From NCBI GenBank assembly GCA_000697355.1, contig JNEN01001249.1, forward strand, positions 343,955 through 407,954: a stretch of DNA of 64,000 nt, read 5' to 3'. This document shows, one piece after another, positions 50,850 through 62,980 of the stretch. The position numbers and the translations under genes were made by a program. How positions within the stretch are numbered: position 1 is the first letter of the stretch; every line of letters begins with the position of its first letter. The notes under the pieces are model-generated. The model was not told the origin of the DNA. It was given only the letters and a program-made list of their open reading frames with translations, and did not search any database. The DNA is from Syncephalastrum monosporum B8922. Taxonomy: Eukaryota; Mucoromycota; Mucoromycetes; Mucorales; Syncephalastraceae.

Positions 50850-51824
50850 ATGCTGTTTAAGTCCTTGTCATTCCTTTTCTCGGCTACTACGGTTGCCCTG
50901 GCGGCGACCCTGGAAGGTAGCGCCAACATCACTCCACAGGACTATGAATCGCTCGGTAAGAAATTTGTGCTGTGAAATAATATCGGAAATGACTCATGCT
51001 CGTCCTATTTGTGCCCACTGTGTGCAGTTGACGCCGTGAACAATCCACCTGCGTGCGGTAACCCTTACAACACACTTGACCTGACACGCATCACTGCCGT
51101 GCAAAACATGGACACGTCCACGACATGCGATCTTTGCCTCAAGGTGACCAATGCCGAAGATACCTCCAAGAGTGTGTATGTACTTGCGGTAGATTTGGGC
51201 GGTGTTGGTCTGGACGTAAGTAGGCATGGTTTATGGGATTACATTTAGCTAAAGCATCTATAGTTGAGCATCCCCTCCTTTGAAAAATTATTTGGGCAGA
51301 GGTATGATCCCTCGCCTGCCACCTGGAAGACCGTGGATAACTCGTACTGTGCCGGTATTGATGGCAACTCGTCTAACACCACCTCGTCTGCCACCCTGTC
51401 TGCCACCCCGTCTGCCACCCCGTCTGCATCAGGTTCGTCGTCTTACAATTCGTCATCTGGAGCGACGTCTTCTGCTGCTGCAACGAGCAGCTCCAGCCTG
51501 TCGCACATGGGCGGTTATCTTAACCACCACGGTCGCCACGATCGCCACGTGTCTAAGAAAGAGGGAAGCACCGCGTCCCAGAAACAAGCAGCACACACAA
51601 TGACGCCACCCAAGAACAATGGCACCACACCCCGTCCTGCCGCCCCAACCGGATCTGCGGTAAATGAACGTAGACCCCACTTTACGCGTACCGCGTCTTT
51701 TTCGAAACTGCCAAGCATCAGTGCTGGTCACACGAAGATGCCATCGCCTTCCCCCATTGATACTGCGTCCCTCCTAAAACGCTCCGGCTTCTGGGAACGC
51801 TTCTACAGACGCGCGGTCATGTAG
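50850..51824 (+). CDS. Secreted double-psi beta-barrel protein with Ser/Thr-rich, basic tail
   Basis: Exons 50850-50955, 51028-51215 and 51264-51824, giving 284 aa. A signal peptide is clear (MLFKSLSFLFSATTVALAAT). Residues ~35-130 look like an RlpA/expansin/barwin-type double-psi beta-barrel: paired Cys (CGNPY, TTCDLCLKV), AVDLGGVGLDLSIPSFEKLF and a closing YCAGI. From ~135 the chain is Ser/Thr/Ala rich with 'SATPSATPSA' repeats (likely O-glycosylated), then His and Lys/Arg rich, ending in a basic aromatic helix (GFWERFYRRAVM). There is no GPI signal or second membrane segment. Family knowledge: such proteins loosen or bind cell wall polysaccharide or act as secreted effectors; which applies is unknown. 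It is the first of three surface-protein genes in a row. Confidence 0.82.
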
Positions 51825-52060
51825 AGCATAGAATGCGCAGGCGCGGAGAAGTCTGGAACATCCAAGCTAGGAACAATAAAGCTTTTTTTTAGCCACTGGG
51901 CGAGAACAGAAATCTTCTGCCTTGTGTAACCATCCGGCCTTTTTAGCTTGACAGATCCAATTTCGGTTTATTACATGTGTATCAAGCTTTGACCACTTCT
52001 CTTTTGCACCCTTTCCTTTCCTTTTTTCTTGTATTTTACTTGTATTTCAGTCATCTCGCC

Positions 52061-53666
52061 ATGAGAAGAAAACACCATGGCCTTATAATTTTGGTTTTGG
52101 TGCTGTGCTCCATCCAAGCAATTTCGGCTCAGCACATCTTTGTCAAAAATTTGCACGAACGCAAGCGAGGTCAGCTTCTGAAATTACTATTGTTGTCAGG
52201 AGACACAAAAATGCCAGCTTGATATGGGTAGACAAAGCTTTTAACACCCAACAATACATAGACGAATTTCCATCATGGGTCGAAGTCACCGACATGACGA
52301 CCGCCGCGTCTGCTTTTCCATCGGGAACGACGAAAACCGTCGCTTCGTCGATAGCCTCATCGTTGAGCTCAGTAGCGTCAGTCATGGAACAGCGCTCTTC
52401 AAGTCTCGCCAGTAGCAGAAGCACCAGCACCAGCAAGGGTAATACCACAGCCACACAATGATACAACAAAATCTTACCAATTTAACAGGTGCGACGGCGA
52501 CGGTGTCGACTATGACAACCAATAGCGCGTTCTCCAAAGATAGAAACACACCCAGTCCATCCACTAATATCGCAACTTCCTCCATTCAAACTAAACACAA
52601 AACGAAGACGACGAATATTCACCCTCAAACACATCATACTACTTCTACTACTGCTACTATCACACACTCGCCTTCTACTACTACTCTAGCCCGTCACTCT
52701 ACTACCACTACAACTACTGGACATCATACGAGACACACGTCTGCTCAACATCATCGCAGCAGCAGCAGCAGCAGCAGCAGCAGAACCAGCGGCAGCAGCA
52801 CAAATAAGAACTCATCTTCTCGCACCCACCACCACAGCTCGAGTAGTCATCCTAGTTCAACATCTACTCCTACGCATCGACATAGCAGTACTGGAATGCA
52901 TCACAAGCAGAGTCACAGTGAAAACGAGGCACATCATAGCGGCACTACTGGTTCCGCGCACCACCATGAGTCACATAGCAGAACTGTAACGCACAGTTCC
53001 CGTCACCACACGAGTTCCCGGCACCATGGACAACCTTCCCACCACAGCAGTTCCACCAGAACTTCATCCCACCACACCTCCACCACTCGCCAGTCAACCT
53101 CAAGCACTCACTCGCGTGCGACCAGTCGAGCTTCTTCATCGAAAAGCCACTCTCCATCGTCAAGTGTATCCTCAACCGAGCGATCTCTCACCACCATTCA
53201 AGCTTCGTCCAGCTCGTCAGCTGTAAGCATCTCGTCAGCCCTGAGCAGTTCATCATTCACGAGTATATCATCGACTTCGAGTGCATCAGCTTTATCCAGC
53301 GGCATCAGTTCGAGCCTTGCGCCCTCTCCGACGTCGAGTAGCGCAGCTGACTCTAGTCATACTGCGGCGGACAGCTCGGATGGTGATAGCGCCAACGCGG
53401 TGTCTGACTCGTCTGAGCACGGCAAGAGACTCGGCATTGGTCTCGGTGTAGGCATCGGAGGAGCGGCGCTGATCGGGTTGGCGAGTGCATTATTCCTCCT
53501 CTACAGACGTCGCAGGGCAGGCAATAACCCGAGCAGTGGCAGCAGTCTGCACGAACCTGTACCCACCGCTCCGGATGAACAAGGTGTGAGAACGCGCTGG
53601 TCCGTCCAAAGTTTCCGCAATGCGGTGGCGGCTGCATTGGAACGCATCCCGTCACGGAACAGTTGA
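52061..53666 (+). CDS. Mucin-like single-pass membrane protein (cell-wall sensor-like)
   Basis: Proposed exons 52061-52169, 52232-52438 and 52489-53666, giving 497 aa. A signal peptide (MRRKHHGLIILVLVLCSIQA) is followed by ~370 residues dominated by Ser, Thr and His (STST and HHHSS runs, poly-Ser from an AGC repeat near 52760-52800), typical of heavily O-mannosylated ectodomains. One transmembrane helix lies near the C-terminus (GIGLGVGIGGAALIGLASAL, then FLLYRRRR). A ~55-residue cytosolic tail ends with RTRWSVQSFRNAVAAALERI. The layout resembles Wsc/Mid2/Mtl1 wall-stress sensors, but I see no WSC cysteine domain, so the function is inferred only from architecture. Intron 1 (62 bp, ending at GGGTAG) was chosen because it restores frame; the TCAG acceptor 32 bp earlier would not. 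Confidence 0.72.
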
Positions 53667-54906
53667 AAGGAGGGTTTATTTTAGACGATTATATATGTAT
53701 CATGTTGATGCAACTATATATATACACACTTTATTTTATATTACTATTTAAGCTCATGTATGCATGCGAATAAAACCTGGTTGTGAAAAACAATTACGAC
53801 ATTTGTATCATTTTCCATCGTACGCTCCCACCATGTCTACACGCACGGTATTTGCAGGGAAATGCATGTGTGTAAGAAGCGGAGTGAGTGGAATCGCATC
53901 GGTACCACGAAGTGGCACTTTTTTATTTTATTTTTTTTTTTTTTCACTGGCGGCTCAAAGAAGTGCCGTGCAAATATTAAAATTCTTTTGCCTTGATTTC
54001 CCTATTGGCATGACAGGTGCGTGTCATGCTGTTCCAAAAAGCGGCATCCGTGTTCCGATAACGGTAATGTTGGTCACACAGACACTTCAGGGTTAATTTG
54101 TTAACGACAACGCGACACGTAAATGAGGACCTAAAAGAAGCTTCTGCAAGATCTTTTTCGATTATGCCGCATGGTGAGTCTGTATTTGGGTAGCATGCTG
54201 TCGCTTTGCGATTTGTTTGTATATGCTTAGGTCTGTAATGGCAGAAGAAGAAAGTGAAATACCTGCCGCGCGCGCGATGGTTTCATAACAACATCATTAA
54301 AATAACGTCGTGGAGCCGCGACAAAAATATCCTGCATCAACACATAGCATAAATATTAAACCATGTTAATGATTCATCTTGCATACAACGGTCATAAAAC
54401 GGTACATGCTCACGTATTACGTATCTTATGTGTGTATAATTGCAAAGCTTATTAGGCGGCAGGAGGAGACTGAGCCCTGGAAATAGCAAATGATGATTTT
54501 TTTTGTCGGCATGCGAAATCATCTTGCAGCGAGCCGTGCATTTGCTTTTTGCGGAAAACACGACATCATTGCTCGTTTAGGGCGACGGCAAAATGTGAAA
54601 TGTGTGCGGGCGAGCAGCAAACATCTACTTCGCTGCACGAGCAATGTCGCACACGGGTTGGGAATTGCTTAATGATGCCGCTCGGTCTCAACAACGCTGA
54701 CAAGAAATGCGTGCGACGTTTCACAGACTGGTTCTTTTATGTGCGCTGTGGTACGGCAAGAAGCTTTCAGGGCGGGCCTGCCCTTTTCCTTTTCGTCATG
54801 TCCTTAAATCATCGCCCAATTTCATTATCTTTTTTTCTTTTCCTCTTTTTCCTTTTCTTTTTTCTTTGCTTCCCTCTCTTCTTTTCAAACTCGGGGATGT
54901 CTTTTC
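53667..54906. other. Intergenic
   Basis: About 1.24 kb with no supported gene. A T-rich run occurs at about 53920-53945 and a strongly pyrimidine-rich stretch at about 54825-54885 immediately before the FAS1 gene, probably promoter/leader sequence. Confidence 0.45.
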
Positions 54907-56501
54907 ATGACCTTACAGCTCGCATTGTCGTGGATCTTGCTGCTCGTGGCAGCCGTCGCGTGTACAATGGCTCAACAAGAGGAACGACGAGTCCATAATG
55001 TCAATAATTCCATCTGGGACAGCCTGACTTATGCCAACGGATCCAAGGTATATATTTGACCACGATGATTATGGACCATTGATTTGCTTATGTATTTTTC
55101 ACAGACACTGGTAAACCAATTGGAACAAATGGACAGCATAGAAGACGTACTCTCCCAAAATATCACCGGTGGTATCACCTTATTCTTGCCCACTGAGGCA
55201 GCCGTTCAGGCGGCAATGACCAACCAAATCCTCAATTTCACCTTGTCCAACACCACATTCAGCCAACTCATGCATCACATTGTACCCAATATTTACGATA
55301 CTACCTCCTTGCTCTCGCGTCGCCAATACTTCACCACCAATGATTCAACTTATTTACCACTGGTTGCCGGGCCTGATCCCGCTAATACAAGCGTGGTAGC
55401 TATTCAATCCGGCGCCCATACAGCCCATATTGTCAAAGCGGATATACGATGCAGCAACGGTACGTAAACCTACCTCTGGAAATGCCCCTACCCGAACCCC
55501 GCACACACAAAACCGCATAAGATATCTTTAGCCCCGTAAAACAAGGAACTCGCATCCCTGTACCCCACCCCCAGACAAAGGATGACGATGGAGACAAATC
55601 CTTTTTTGCGTAAACTTCTTGTTGAAGGTGATAAAGACCCCTTATCACCCCAAACCAAGCAAGAAAGAATGCGCGTCGCCGTCGTCCTTGTCGTCATTGG
55701 GAGTTCTTCACACAGGTGTTTACAAAATCTCTTTCCCCTAACATTCCTGTATGTTTGAAATTTTTAGGCATCATTCATGTCATTGATCAATTCCTCACGC
55801 CACCCACGAACACGCTCGATACCATCGCACAGATTTCTGACCTCCAGTCCTATAATCAGCTAATCAACTCGCTAAATTTGACCGGTATTGTTACCGGCAA
55901 CAACAAGACTATCATTGCCGCATCCAACAAAGCATGGGACGACGCCAATGGAGCCGTTATGCCGTATGGAACGCTCGTGCACAATCTCAAATATCAAGTG
56001 ATTCCGGGTATTTACCTGGCCAACACGCTATTCCCCTCTTCTGGCACCAATGGTAACAATGATTTTCAAGTCGCACTCTCCACTGAATGGAATGCACGCC
56101 ATGAAAACGATGGAGATGCCGCCGAGTTGCATTTTTGTACCGCGAATGCAAGCCAGTACGTCCAGGGGAGAACGGGGGACGATCAGGCACGCGTTTTACG
56201 CACCGACATCGTTACCAGCGAAGGCGTCATCCATATCGTCGACAAGGTTCTTTCAGCGGATCGCCGGGTGACGAGTACCACCCTCGGTAGCTCTGTCAAT
56301 GCCGGCAGCGGTGCAAGCCCTGCAAGTTACGATAGCAACAATAGCGACGACAGTAGTAGTTCAGACGGTAGCGGGGGTTATGGTGAGATTGCGCCCGATG
56401 CTGGGCCCCAGACTCTTGTTTCCACGGCAGCCTACATGTCGCAACCGGCGCTAACCCGTGTTCTCGTTCCATGCCTCTTTTTGAAGCTCCTGTTGCTCTA
56501 A
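54907..56501 (+). CDS. Two-FAS1-domain (fasciclin) surface protein, probably GPI-anchored
   Basis: Exons 54907-55047, 55105-55459 and 55768-56501, giving 409 aa. The signal peptide is MTLQLALSWILLLVAAVACT. Two fasciclin domains are present: the first ends SNGIIHVIDQFLTPP and the second ends EGVIHIVDKVL, each preceded by the typical Thr/Asn-rich beta strands (ITLFLPTEAAVQAA; KTIIAASNKAW). A Ser/Asp/Gly-rich linker (SSSSDGSGGYG) and a C-terminal hydrophobic stretch (TRVLVPCLFLKLLLL) resemble a GPI-attachment signal. FAS1 proteins mediate adhesion to cells or matrix. Several N-x-S/T sequons suggest N-glycosylation. Intron 2 (55460-55767) is 308 bp, by far the longest intron here. The start was chosen because it alone gives a signal peptide in phase. 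Confidence 0.88.
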
Positions 56502-58875
56502 TACCACCGAAATCAACGTCCACACATATATTCCTTGTATACTTTTTCATCACCCTTATTCCAAGACCACTGTAAAAGCAGACCATGTTGATCATGCGTA
56601 TGGTAATTGTCTTCTTTTTTTTTTTTTTGCCAAGTCTGAGATCAAAAGAAGATAAAGTGAAAAAAAAACTGCGATGACGTTGGTGTTGAGGGTAAAAAGA
56701 CAGGCGCGGAGAAGAGGAGGATAAAAGTTATTGCTGTTGATTATGAGATCAAAGAAAAGAAGCCGAATGCCGGCACTCTTTCTAGAAATTAACAAATCAC
56801 CCTTTAAGCTTTAGCATGTGTATCCAAGAAAGCTGTAAGCATGAACCGCTTTGCAAAGCGCACTTACCTCGGCTTTTAGCGTTTCCGATGCGAGGGAGCC
56901 AGTTGTGATTTGGGAGACTAATTATAGAACTCCAAAATATCCGGATGTATTTAAGCTCTGGGGCCAAGCAGTCCTTCCCGAACTCTTAGCATGCCGTACA
57001 TGCGTTTAGGATGTTTGTCTTCTAGGCTCCTCTTTTTTTATTTTTCAAATTCACTATAGGATGATTTCCAAAAAGCTACTCACTCGCACCTGCTCATAAG
57101 TGCCTTTTACACAGCCAATATGTTACATTGCCAGGCAGCGGAAGGTTACTTTTTCTGTGCAACGTACTGTGTATAGCGTTGAGTCAGACAAACAAATTGT
57201 AGGAGAGTTGCACGTGCATGGTAACGGGAACGCACGCATATTCGCTCACGTTATTGATAGCAGTGCACGGATTCATATAAGCACTGCCTATAAATCCCAT
57301 TAAATAATCCAATCGACTTCTGCACTCAATGGTGACGACAAACGGTGTTTCTTTTCTAACCACTTTCCTATGCTATAACTTACAACAGCAAAGATCGACG
57401 CGTTGCATATTGTCCGTAAACTTATTCATTATATCATAAGGGAGCAAGTGCGCGGTGTTATGGTCGCAGTGGAGCCCAAATGCGGTCGGAAGGTCAAAAT
57501 TTGTGGGCGTATCCGCGCTGACAACTCGTTTGCCGCGATGTTTGAATTAGTTTTGCCATGTAACCGATGGAACTTCCAGAAGACTTTTCGAACCATTGAC
57601 TCCATATGTGGCGTACCTATTGTATGATCGCGTAGTTGATGTAGTATGCTTGGATATTCTGGTCTCTGCTGCCTGGAGCCCTCATAAAACAAGCTTTCCT
57701 GGCGCTTATCAGGGTGAAAGGACCATGCTCGACATATTGATCGCTGATTGCGAGACATATCCAAACAAAAGCGTCCTTAAAGCGAGGTCTGTTTTTCATG
57801 TCACTTTCTACTTTTCAATTATCCCCATTGGCCGGCCATATGAGAGCTGCAGTAGTAACTGTACAAAGCATCTCTTCTATGTTTTTTTGTGGTTACTAGA
57901 CGGTACTTACAGACGGGTAAAGATCGGTATAGATGCCTCATAAATGCATATATGCTCGTAATGAGGACAAGTATAGACTCTGCGAACAGAAAGATATGTG
58001 AGTGACACTGATGCAGACCGGTGTTTAGTTCCCAAGAACCAAGGAGTCGTCCATTTTACAATTGTTTTCACTAGAACCCATATGTTCGTCTGGAGATCAA
58101 CTCTAGAAGAACAGTGAAATCAACGGTCGCAAAGGAAGGTAGCACAACATCACCAAAAAGTCTGAGAGAAGAACTATGGCGTTACGGGAGCCGATACCAG
58201 TGAAATATTTACAGCTTTGACTTCAAAAAGTCAAAAAATGGAGTTCATCGAAAGAAATAAGCTTTTGCCCTGCTCCAGTAGTATTCCTTATCTTTCCATC
58301 CCTTTGACAAGATGCATCATCTGTACAACATATTTTATTCTTTGGTCATGGCCAGTAGGGGAAGATGTTTTTGTATGGCGTCATTTTATTTCATTGCTGT
58401 TACTGTGACGAAGGGCGTCATGGATCACATTTGTAACACAAACAAGGAAAGGCTTTAGCCAGCCTGCAAGCTTCGTCAAATTGGACAAACTCAAAAGAGT
58501 CTCTGTACATATGATAATAGCTGGTAATAGTAGTATGGCAGTGAGTGAAAATGGCCCGAGTGGCCCAAGTGTACGTAGCGTCGGCATAAGCAGGTTTCGC
58601 AATACCGGACACGGGGAGTGGATGATATGGCAGAAAGAAGGATACTTCATGAAGCCATACGGGTCGTGTCGTTGTATGCAAAGAGAAGCGAGGTATGTAC
58701 TACATACATGATGTAGGGTGGTATAATAAAGATCATAATAAAGCGGCAAACAGTCTGCATGATTGTAGCGCACGTGAGCTGCATTTGGGGAGTCAAGTAG
58801 GAGAGGAGGAGACAGAATTCAAAGCAGCGAGTATTCTTTCTTCCTCTTTTCTTGAGTCTGTCTTTTCTATATTCA
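56502..58875. other. Gene-poor intergenic region
   Basis: About 2.4 kb with short open frames only. Nothing resembling a domain, RNA gene or repeat family was recognised. The sorting-nexin gene may have additional 5' exons in the last few hundred bases that I could not identify. Confidence 0.4.
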
Positions 58876-60921
58876 ATGAATAACGCCAGGTGCAACTGCA
58901 GTCTCGACCGTATGTTGCGCCAAGACGACGCTTACATCTTCATCACCGGTGCACAAAAGCAATCGGATGCACCCGCCGGCAAGAGCTACGTCGCATACAA
59001 TATTCGCATCGGTGTAATAATCGACATGGCTCTTTCGCTTTCGTTTGTACTCATTCATTTATTCACCCTTTCTTGTTACAGGACGTTGATGCCAAGCGTC
59101 GCTACAGTGAGTTCGAGTCTTTACGGAAATCCTTGTCCAGGCTGCATCCAACCCTCATTGTCCCGCCCATTCCAGAGAAGCATTCATTAGGTAACCCAAC
59201 AGATAGGGTGCTCATCGATAGACTCACTCACTTTATCGTACTCTGTCTTACTTTTAATGTGATACTAGTGGATTACGCTGCTCTTCAGACCCGCGTGAAG
59301 GACGACCTGCCTATGGTTGAGAAACGAAAGCGTATGCTCCAGACCTTTTTGAATAGAGTGGCGCGCCACCCGACTCTTGGCAGAGATCATGTTTTCCATC
59401 GATTCCTCGAAAGCGGTGTTTCCTGGGTAAGTATATGGATAAGTATATTGGTTCTAGTTTACAGGATACTGATCTATTGAACCATCAAACAGTCAGACGT
59501 ACTGCACTCGCCACCTTTGTCCATGCTACCCAAGAACTCGTTGCAGATGGTTGTCAGCCAACAAACCGACATTCCCGCCCACGCTTCCAACACAATTCTC
59601 TCCAACAGCCTGGTGCCGATACCGACCACGACTTACGTCCTGAAGAACCCCGATGCTCGTTTCGAGGAGTCCGAGAAGTTTACCTTCCGAATCGCCAACT
59701 ACATGAGTAACAACCTTGACAAGAGCCAACGCAAAGTCATTCGTCGCTTGGGAGGTATGCATAGTCACGCATTGTATTTGTATATTTATGATGGTCTGTG
59801 CTCATACGTACATACGCCCTACTTTGCGCATAATACTCTACAGAACTGGCCAACGACTACGCGGAGTTGGGCGCTGTCTACAACGGTTTTAGCTTGAACG
59901 AGCACGGCGCAGTAGCGAATGCGATCGAAAAGGTCGGTCAGGCTGTCGATGCATCCTACACAGAAACCGCACAAATGGTAAGGGACTTGAGCCAAAGGTG
60001 GCTATGGCGCTCACATTGGATACAGGTCACTTCACTGGAAGGCGAATTTGCCGAACCGATCCAGGAGCATTCTCAATTTGCGCAAATCGTCAAACAAGTG
60101 CTGCGTTTCCGTCATTTGAAGCACGCTCAAGTAGAAATGATTGAAAGCTCACTCGAGAGCAAGAAGGACACGCTTGAGAACTTGCAAGAAATGGAGAACG
60201 AAGCACGGCGATTAGAAGAAGCCATCAGTCGGGAGCGCACGGTGGGGGCCAATGCGGTTGATATCGACGAACTGAATCGACAACAACAGCAACAGCAGCA
60301 GCAGAATGGACAGGAGGAAGAACCGACCATGTCCAATGGCCATCAGTATCCAACGAGTAACGGGCACAGCAACCCATATGCACGTGATCATGCGCATCAG
60401 CCCAGCATGAACGGGAACGGAACCACCACGGTTCTGGAGCGGCGGCGCTCCAATAGAACATGGAGCAGTCCTGCCAGGATGATCAACGCTGTCGGGCATT
60501 CACTCCAAGGCTTCATCGATGTTGACCCTGAAGCGACGCGTCGTAACCAGATCGGCAAGACCAAGGATGCGATGGAAGTGGTAAATTATTAACAAAAAAT
60601 CAAGCGACTAACAGGGGAGCAATGCGAAGCTGACTGTGTGCTCTTTCTTGTTTTAGCTGGAGGAAGCATTGAAGGTAGCGCGTCAAGATCTAGCAGGAGC
60701 GTCGGTGGACCTGCAAGGCGAGCTGGATCGCTTCCAGAAGGAAAAGATCCGTGACCTTCGCGATATGCTAATTGCATATGCCAAAGTTCACATCCGCTAC
60801 TGCCAAAAGGTACATATACATTTGCTGGATGTATCAATGTTGCTCTGATGACTCATTGGCATATTAGAACCTCGAGTCATGGCAAGAAGCAAGAGCGGAG
60901 GTGGACAAGATACCAACTTGA
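58876..60921 (+). CDS. SNX41: Sorting nexin, SNX41/ATG20 type (PX-BAR)
   Basis: Exons 58876-59013, 59082-59190, 59269-59426, 59493-59754, 59844-59977, 60026-60580, 60657-60809 and 60868-60921, giving 520 aa. The PX domain spans ~20-140 (DAYIFITGAQKQ, RRYSEFESLRKSL with the PI3P-binding Arg, PTLIVPPIPEKHSL, KRKRMLQTFLNRVARHPTL, FHRFLESGVSW). A BAR-type coiled region follows (ELANDYAELGAVYNGFSLNE, AVANAIEKVGQAVDASY; C-terminal AYAKVHIRYCQKNLESWQEA). A Gln-rich, disordered insertion (poly-Gln near 60282-60305) interrupts the BAR region. Snx41/Atg20 dimerise with Snx4/Atg24 for endosome-to-Golgi recycling and selective autophagy. The N-terminus is short and the start at 58876 is provisional; an upstream exon could exist. 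It is convergent with the TCD gene, stop codons 82 bp apart. Confidence 0.88.
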
Positions 60922-61003
60922 GATACACATCTCAAAGATCCATAGCATCTTACACATTTTCTTTCCCTTTTTTTTTTTTTTATTCATTCTATGAAACAAA
61001 TGT

Positions 61004-62612
61004 CTACCACAGCTTCTCGAACTTTTCCTCCAGTGCAAATACGCTCTTCACGTTATCGACTACGTCTATATGACTTGTATGAGGACCTTTTCTGATATAA
61101 ACAAGTACAAGACCTTTCTTTACCTTGACCATATGTCTCGACCAGATCCGCATTGGGCGGCAGCGCATCATGCGCTCTGGCCTCATCACGGCTCATGCAC
61201 ACCGTGTTGGTGTAGCTCAGGGGCTTGCTTCGATCCCATCGCGCGAGAGTGAGTCGATCTTGGTATCCACTCAAAATGCTCTTGCTGTCCCACAGCTCCT
61301 CAAAAATGTAAACCATGTCGCTAATTTCCAAGGGACAGGCACTATATCATTCTGGATTAGCACAGGAGCATTATCTTGTCCACCGTTGCATACTTGTTGT
61401 TATAGTTTTGCATTTCACGGGTGGCGACATCGTGATGGATGCGGTGGTATAAGTTGTCACGTGTGCGCATGGGTGGAGCTGCAAGGGCAGTGAATTCAGC
61501 TAGCTGGAGGACGACGTAGGTTGCCAGAGACATGCCGACCATGCCTGGGATAGGGCCCAGGACGGGCAGTCGTCGATGACGGAAGTCAGGAATAGGACTG
61601 CCATTGGGCAGTAGTTTGCCCTCTAATTAAATGGTGAGCTTGCTTCAGTCCATACAAACTGGATACCCATGAAGTCTACCTTTGTCTAACAGGTTAATAT
61701 GGATAGGCTTTTCGATGGAGTAGGCAACCGGGATGCCGCGATCAATTTTGAGCATCTTGAGTCTCCGGCGGTAAGCGCGCACCATAGGATCCCCTAGCAT
61801 CCGCATGAGAAGAGGTCCACCTTTCCAACTACCATCCTTGTCTCTCATGACCTGGCCTGCTTACCCATCGTATCGCTGATATCCGAAATTTGTATCCGGG
61901 AAGGATCGACCTTGGCTCCGACACTCATGCTCGTGATGAGCTTGATATCCTTCTCATGGCAATATTGGGCAAGAGCCAGCTTGGCATCCAGATGATCCAT
62001 CGTATCCACTACAAAGCTTGGGTTTCCGGCGAGCAGACTTTCCATGTTGAGCGGTGTGAGTTGCTCGGTGCAGCACTCGACCCGAGAAAAGGGCGCAATT
62101 TCGCGGAACCGGAGCTGGAGTGCCTGGGCCTTGTGTCGTCCGACGTCTTTGGCAGTCGCAGCCGCGTGCCATACCATGTTGTGCAGGGTCAGTCGCTTCG
62201 GGTCGATCAGCCGGATATGCTGCACTCCCGAGCGCAGGAGCATCAACGCCGCCCAGGACCCCACGCTGCCTGCACCGACAACAATCACAAACGACTTGCG
62301 CACGCGATCGACGCCTTCCTGGCCGAGAAACGCGATATTGCGAGCCAGCTGCTCCTCAATCAAGGTCTCGTCAAACATGGCGGGATCTTTCTGGACCAAC
62401 TGGGTCGTGTTTTGAGCTGTGCCCGAGGCGATTTCGCGCTTCAGCGCGTTGGATCGCCAGCGGCGTTGGGTTGCTTGGACACCGTAAATGGCAGAGGCGG
62501 TGGCTACAGAGGCCACCGCAGCCGTCAGTACAAGGCGCGTTGCATCTCTGTGTTTGTCAAGGAAACGTGCTGCAGAGTCGGTCCACTGATCAATAGTCTG
62601 GTCGATAGTCAT
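61004..62612 (-). CDS. TCD1: tRNA threonylcarbamoyladenosine dehydratase (TCD/CsdL family)
   Basis: Five exons: 62612-61865, 61793-61680, 61622-61394, 61341-61124 and 61065-61004, giving 456 aa. An N-terminal hydrophobic segment (LVLTAAVASVATASAIYG, residues ~27-45) fits the mitochondrial outer-membrane location of yeast Tcd1/Tcd2. The E1-like nucleotide-binding core shows VVGAGSVGSWAALMLLRSG, IRLIDPKRLTLHNM, a FVVDTMDHLDAKLAL block and SMSVGAKVDPSRIQI. The C-terminal part has GPIPGMVGMSLATYVV and LSGYQDRLTLARWD. The enzyme uses ATP to cyclise t6A to ct6A at position 37 of ANN-decoding tRNAs. The intron 3 donor GTATGC (61393) was chosen because it alone joins frames to the conserved C-terminal exon. 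A longer in-frame start at 62720 exists, but it lacks a membrane or targeting pattern. Confidence 0.92.
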
Positions 62613-62980
62613 GAAGAGAAACCTGCTGCAAACAAAAATGACGTCGAATGCCTGCCGATTTGTTCGATTGCCCGCTTCGGGCTGCTGCCTCTGGTCGGTA
62701 AATCTATTCATCCATTTCAACAGTCAATAAATAACAGCAATAACATGGTTATATACTATGTACTGCTATGATGGCACGAAACCACATTATGTAGAAAAGA
62801 AGCCGTGGGTTAGTGGATATGTAGCACATATGCAACTAAACCAGGAGTGTATTCGTAGTTCAAAAGACAATGATCTGAGGGAAGCCTGCAATGCCAAATA
62901 AAAGCTACAAACAAATAAGCACCGACGTAGTGGCAGAATCATTTTCGGCGTCGAAGCGTCTGAAATAAGTGAAATCGCTT
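62613..62980. other. Short intergenic spacer
   Basis: About 370 bp between the TCD start and the SKI2-like relic, presumably containing the TCD promoter. I could not recognise further SKI2-like sequence in it. Confidence 0.4.

Noticed and set aside
61890..62771. 293-codon plus-strand open frame
   Set aside because: Antisense to exon 1 of the TCD gene, which has unambiguous E1-like motifs.
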